A program made the position numbers and the translations under genes. Positions 63,408 through 64,000 of a DNA stretch of 64,000 bases are shown here, piece by piece. Origin of the DNA: an uncultured Erythrobacter sp. (GTDB taxonomy: Bacteria; Pseudomonadota; Alphaproteobacteria; Sphingomonadales; Sphingomonadaceae); contig CANKYZ010000006.1 in the NCBI GenBank assembly GCA_947488325.1, positions 124,001 through 188,000 of the forward strand. The letters run 5' to 3'. The notes under the pieces are model-generated. The model had not been told where the DNA came from and ran no database searches. It was given only the letters and a program-made list of their open reading frames with translations. The number at the start of each line of letters is the position of its first letter. Within the stretch, counting starts at the first letter, position 1.

Positions 63408-64000
63408 ATGTCAAAGGTGCTGGTTATCGGGGCAGGGGGCGTCAGTTCAGTCTGCGTCCACAAAATGGCGATGAATTCCGCGATTTTCCCTGAAGTGCAT
63501 CTCGCCAGCCGGACCAAGTCGAAATGCGATGCCATCGCGGCCAGCGTAAAGACGCGCACAGGGCAGATGATCGAAACCTATGAGATCGACGCCGAAGAAG
63601 TCCCGGCAATGGTCAATCTAATCCAAAAAGTCGGCGCAACGCTCGTCGTCAACCTAGCGCTGCCTTATCAGGATCTGCCGATCATGGACGCCTGCCTCGA
63701 AGCGGGCGTGCACTATCTCGACACCGCGAATTACGAGCCGAAGGACGAAGCGAGGTTCGAATATCACTGGCAATGGGCCTATCACGACCGCTTTAAAGAG
63801 GTCGGTTTGATGGCGCTGCTGGGATCAGGTTTTGACCCCGGCGTGACCAGCGTCTTCACGATGTGGCTCAAGAAACATAAATTGAAAACGATCCGCACGC
63901 TCGATATTCTCGATTGTAATGGCGGCGACCATGGTCAGGCCTTTGCGACCAACTTCAACCCAGAAATTAACATCCGCGAAGTGACCGCGCCCGCGCGGCA
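63408..64000 (+). CDS. Carboxynorspermidine synthase/saccharopine dehydrogenase-like (5' part, cut by window end)
   Basis: The frame starts at ATG 63408 after a gaaagg site and stays open to the window edge (197 codons). The Rossmann motif VLVIGAGGVSSVCVHKMAM and segments TLVVNLALPYQDLPIMDACL, GVHYLDTANYEPKDEAR and LLGSGFDPGVTSVFTMWLK match carboxynorspermidine dehydrogenases of the saccharopine-dehydrogenase fold. These make carboxyspermidine or carboxynorspermidine in the alternative polyamine pathway. Its usual partner, a decarboxylase, would lie beyond the window. A lysine-pathway enzyme is less likely. Confidence 0.85.
   Translation, partial: MSKVLVIGAGGVSSVCVHKMAMNSAIFPEVHLASRTKSKCDAIAASVKTRTGQMIETYEIDAEEVPAMVNLIQKVGATLVVNLALPYQDLPIMDACLEAGVHYLDTANYEPKDEARFEYHWQWAYHDRFKEVGLMALLGSGFDPGVTSVFTMWLKKHKLKTIRTLDILDCNGGDHGQAFATNFNPEINIREVTAPAR

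Overview
The window is a stretch of an alphaproteobacterial chromosome. The kinds of genes and their neighbours fit a marine or freshwater member of the Sphingomonadales, most likely the Erythrobacteraceae. This assignment is inferred from gene content: TonB-dependent receptor, YadA-type adhesin, DUF11 surface proteins, acpP-fabF-mltG order, betaine-lipid genes and a carboxynorspermidine synthase-like gene. No rRNA, prophage, transposase or CRISPR array is visible. Coding density is high, and most genes sit in short co-oriented runs joined by ATGA-type stop/start overlaps.

Layout. 1-5.3 kb (minus): the 5' part of a TonB-dependent receptor, a BCCT transporter that seems to start at CTG, then rnd followed by oxyR. 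About 5.35-6.13 kb is an unresolved stretch with only weak ORFs. 6.1-14.5 kb (plus): aspS; three genes for a secreted TPR protein, a TraB/GumN-like protein and a DoxX-like protein; acpP-fabF-mltG; a 2H phosphoesterase; a membrane cyclic-nucleotide-binding-domain protein; tRNA-Met. 14.7-22.3 kb: a 7TM sensor kinase and LuxR-type regulator, divergent from a 1.48-kilo-residue trimeric autotransporter adhesin. 22.24-22.99 kb is noncoding and holds a terminator and a 13-base C tract. 23-27.9 kb: dps, then phhA-kynA-kynB-kynU (Phe and Trp breakdown), divergent from an Lrp/AsnC regulator with two inverted repeats in the shared promoter. 28-33.2 kb: a PadR regulator with two membrane proteins, uxuA with an Nramp-like transporter, and an HD-GYP protein. 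33.4-39.8 kb: DEAD-box helicase, TIGR03084 protein, SDR, a methylsuccinyl-CoA dehydrogenase-like flavoprotein and an enoyl-CoA hydratase-family protein. 40-46.1 kb (plus): a fused 5-oxoprolinase followed by DUF969, DUF979 and DUF2891 genes, probably a 5-oxoproline uptake and use unit. 46.4-56.7 kb (plus): five secreted or outer-membrane proteins with DUF11-like domains built around a 1733-residue barrel-like protein. 56.7-64 kb: single-domain response regulator, tyrosine phosphatase, trxB, two tandem MAPEG proteins, btaA-btaB (betaine lipid synthesis), a serine/threonine dehydratase-like enzyme, and the 5' part of a carboxynorspermidine synthase-like gene cut by the window end.

The best candidate for an undescribed system is the DUF11 surface cluster at 46.4-56.7 kb. 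Its secreted subunits share an N-terminal module with the large outer-membrane protein, and that protein also carries a strand motif reminiscent of very large export barrels. The second is the adhesin with its linked sensor system. Smaller points of interest are the DPGN-less Nramp-like carrier beside uxuA, the phhA-kyn operon with its operator-like dyads, and the near-perfect dyad in front of padR.
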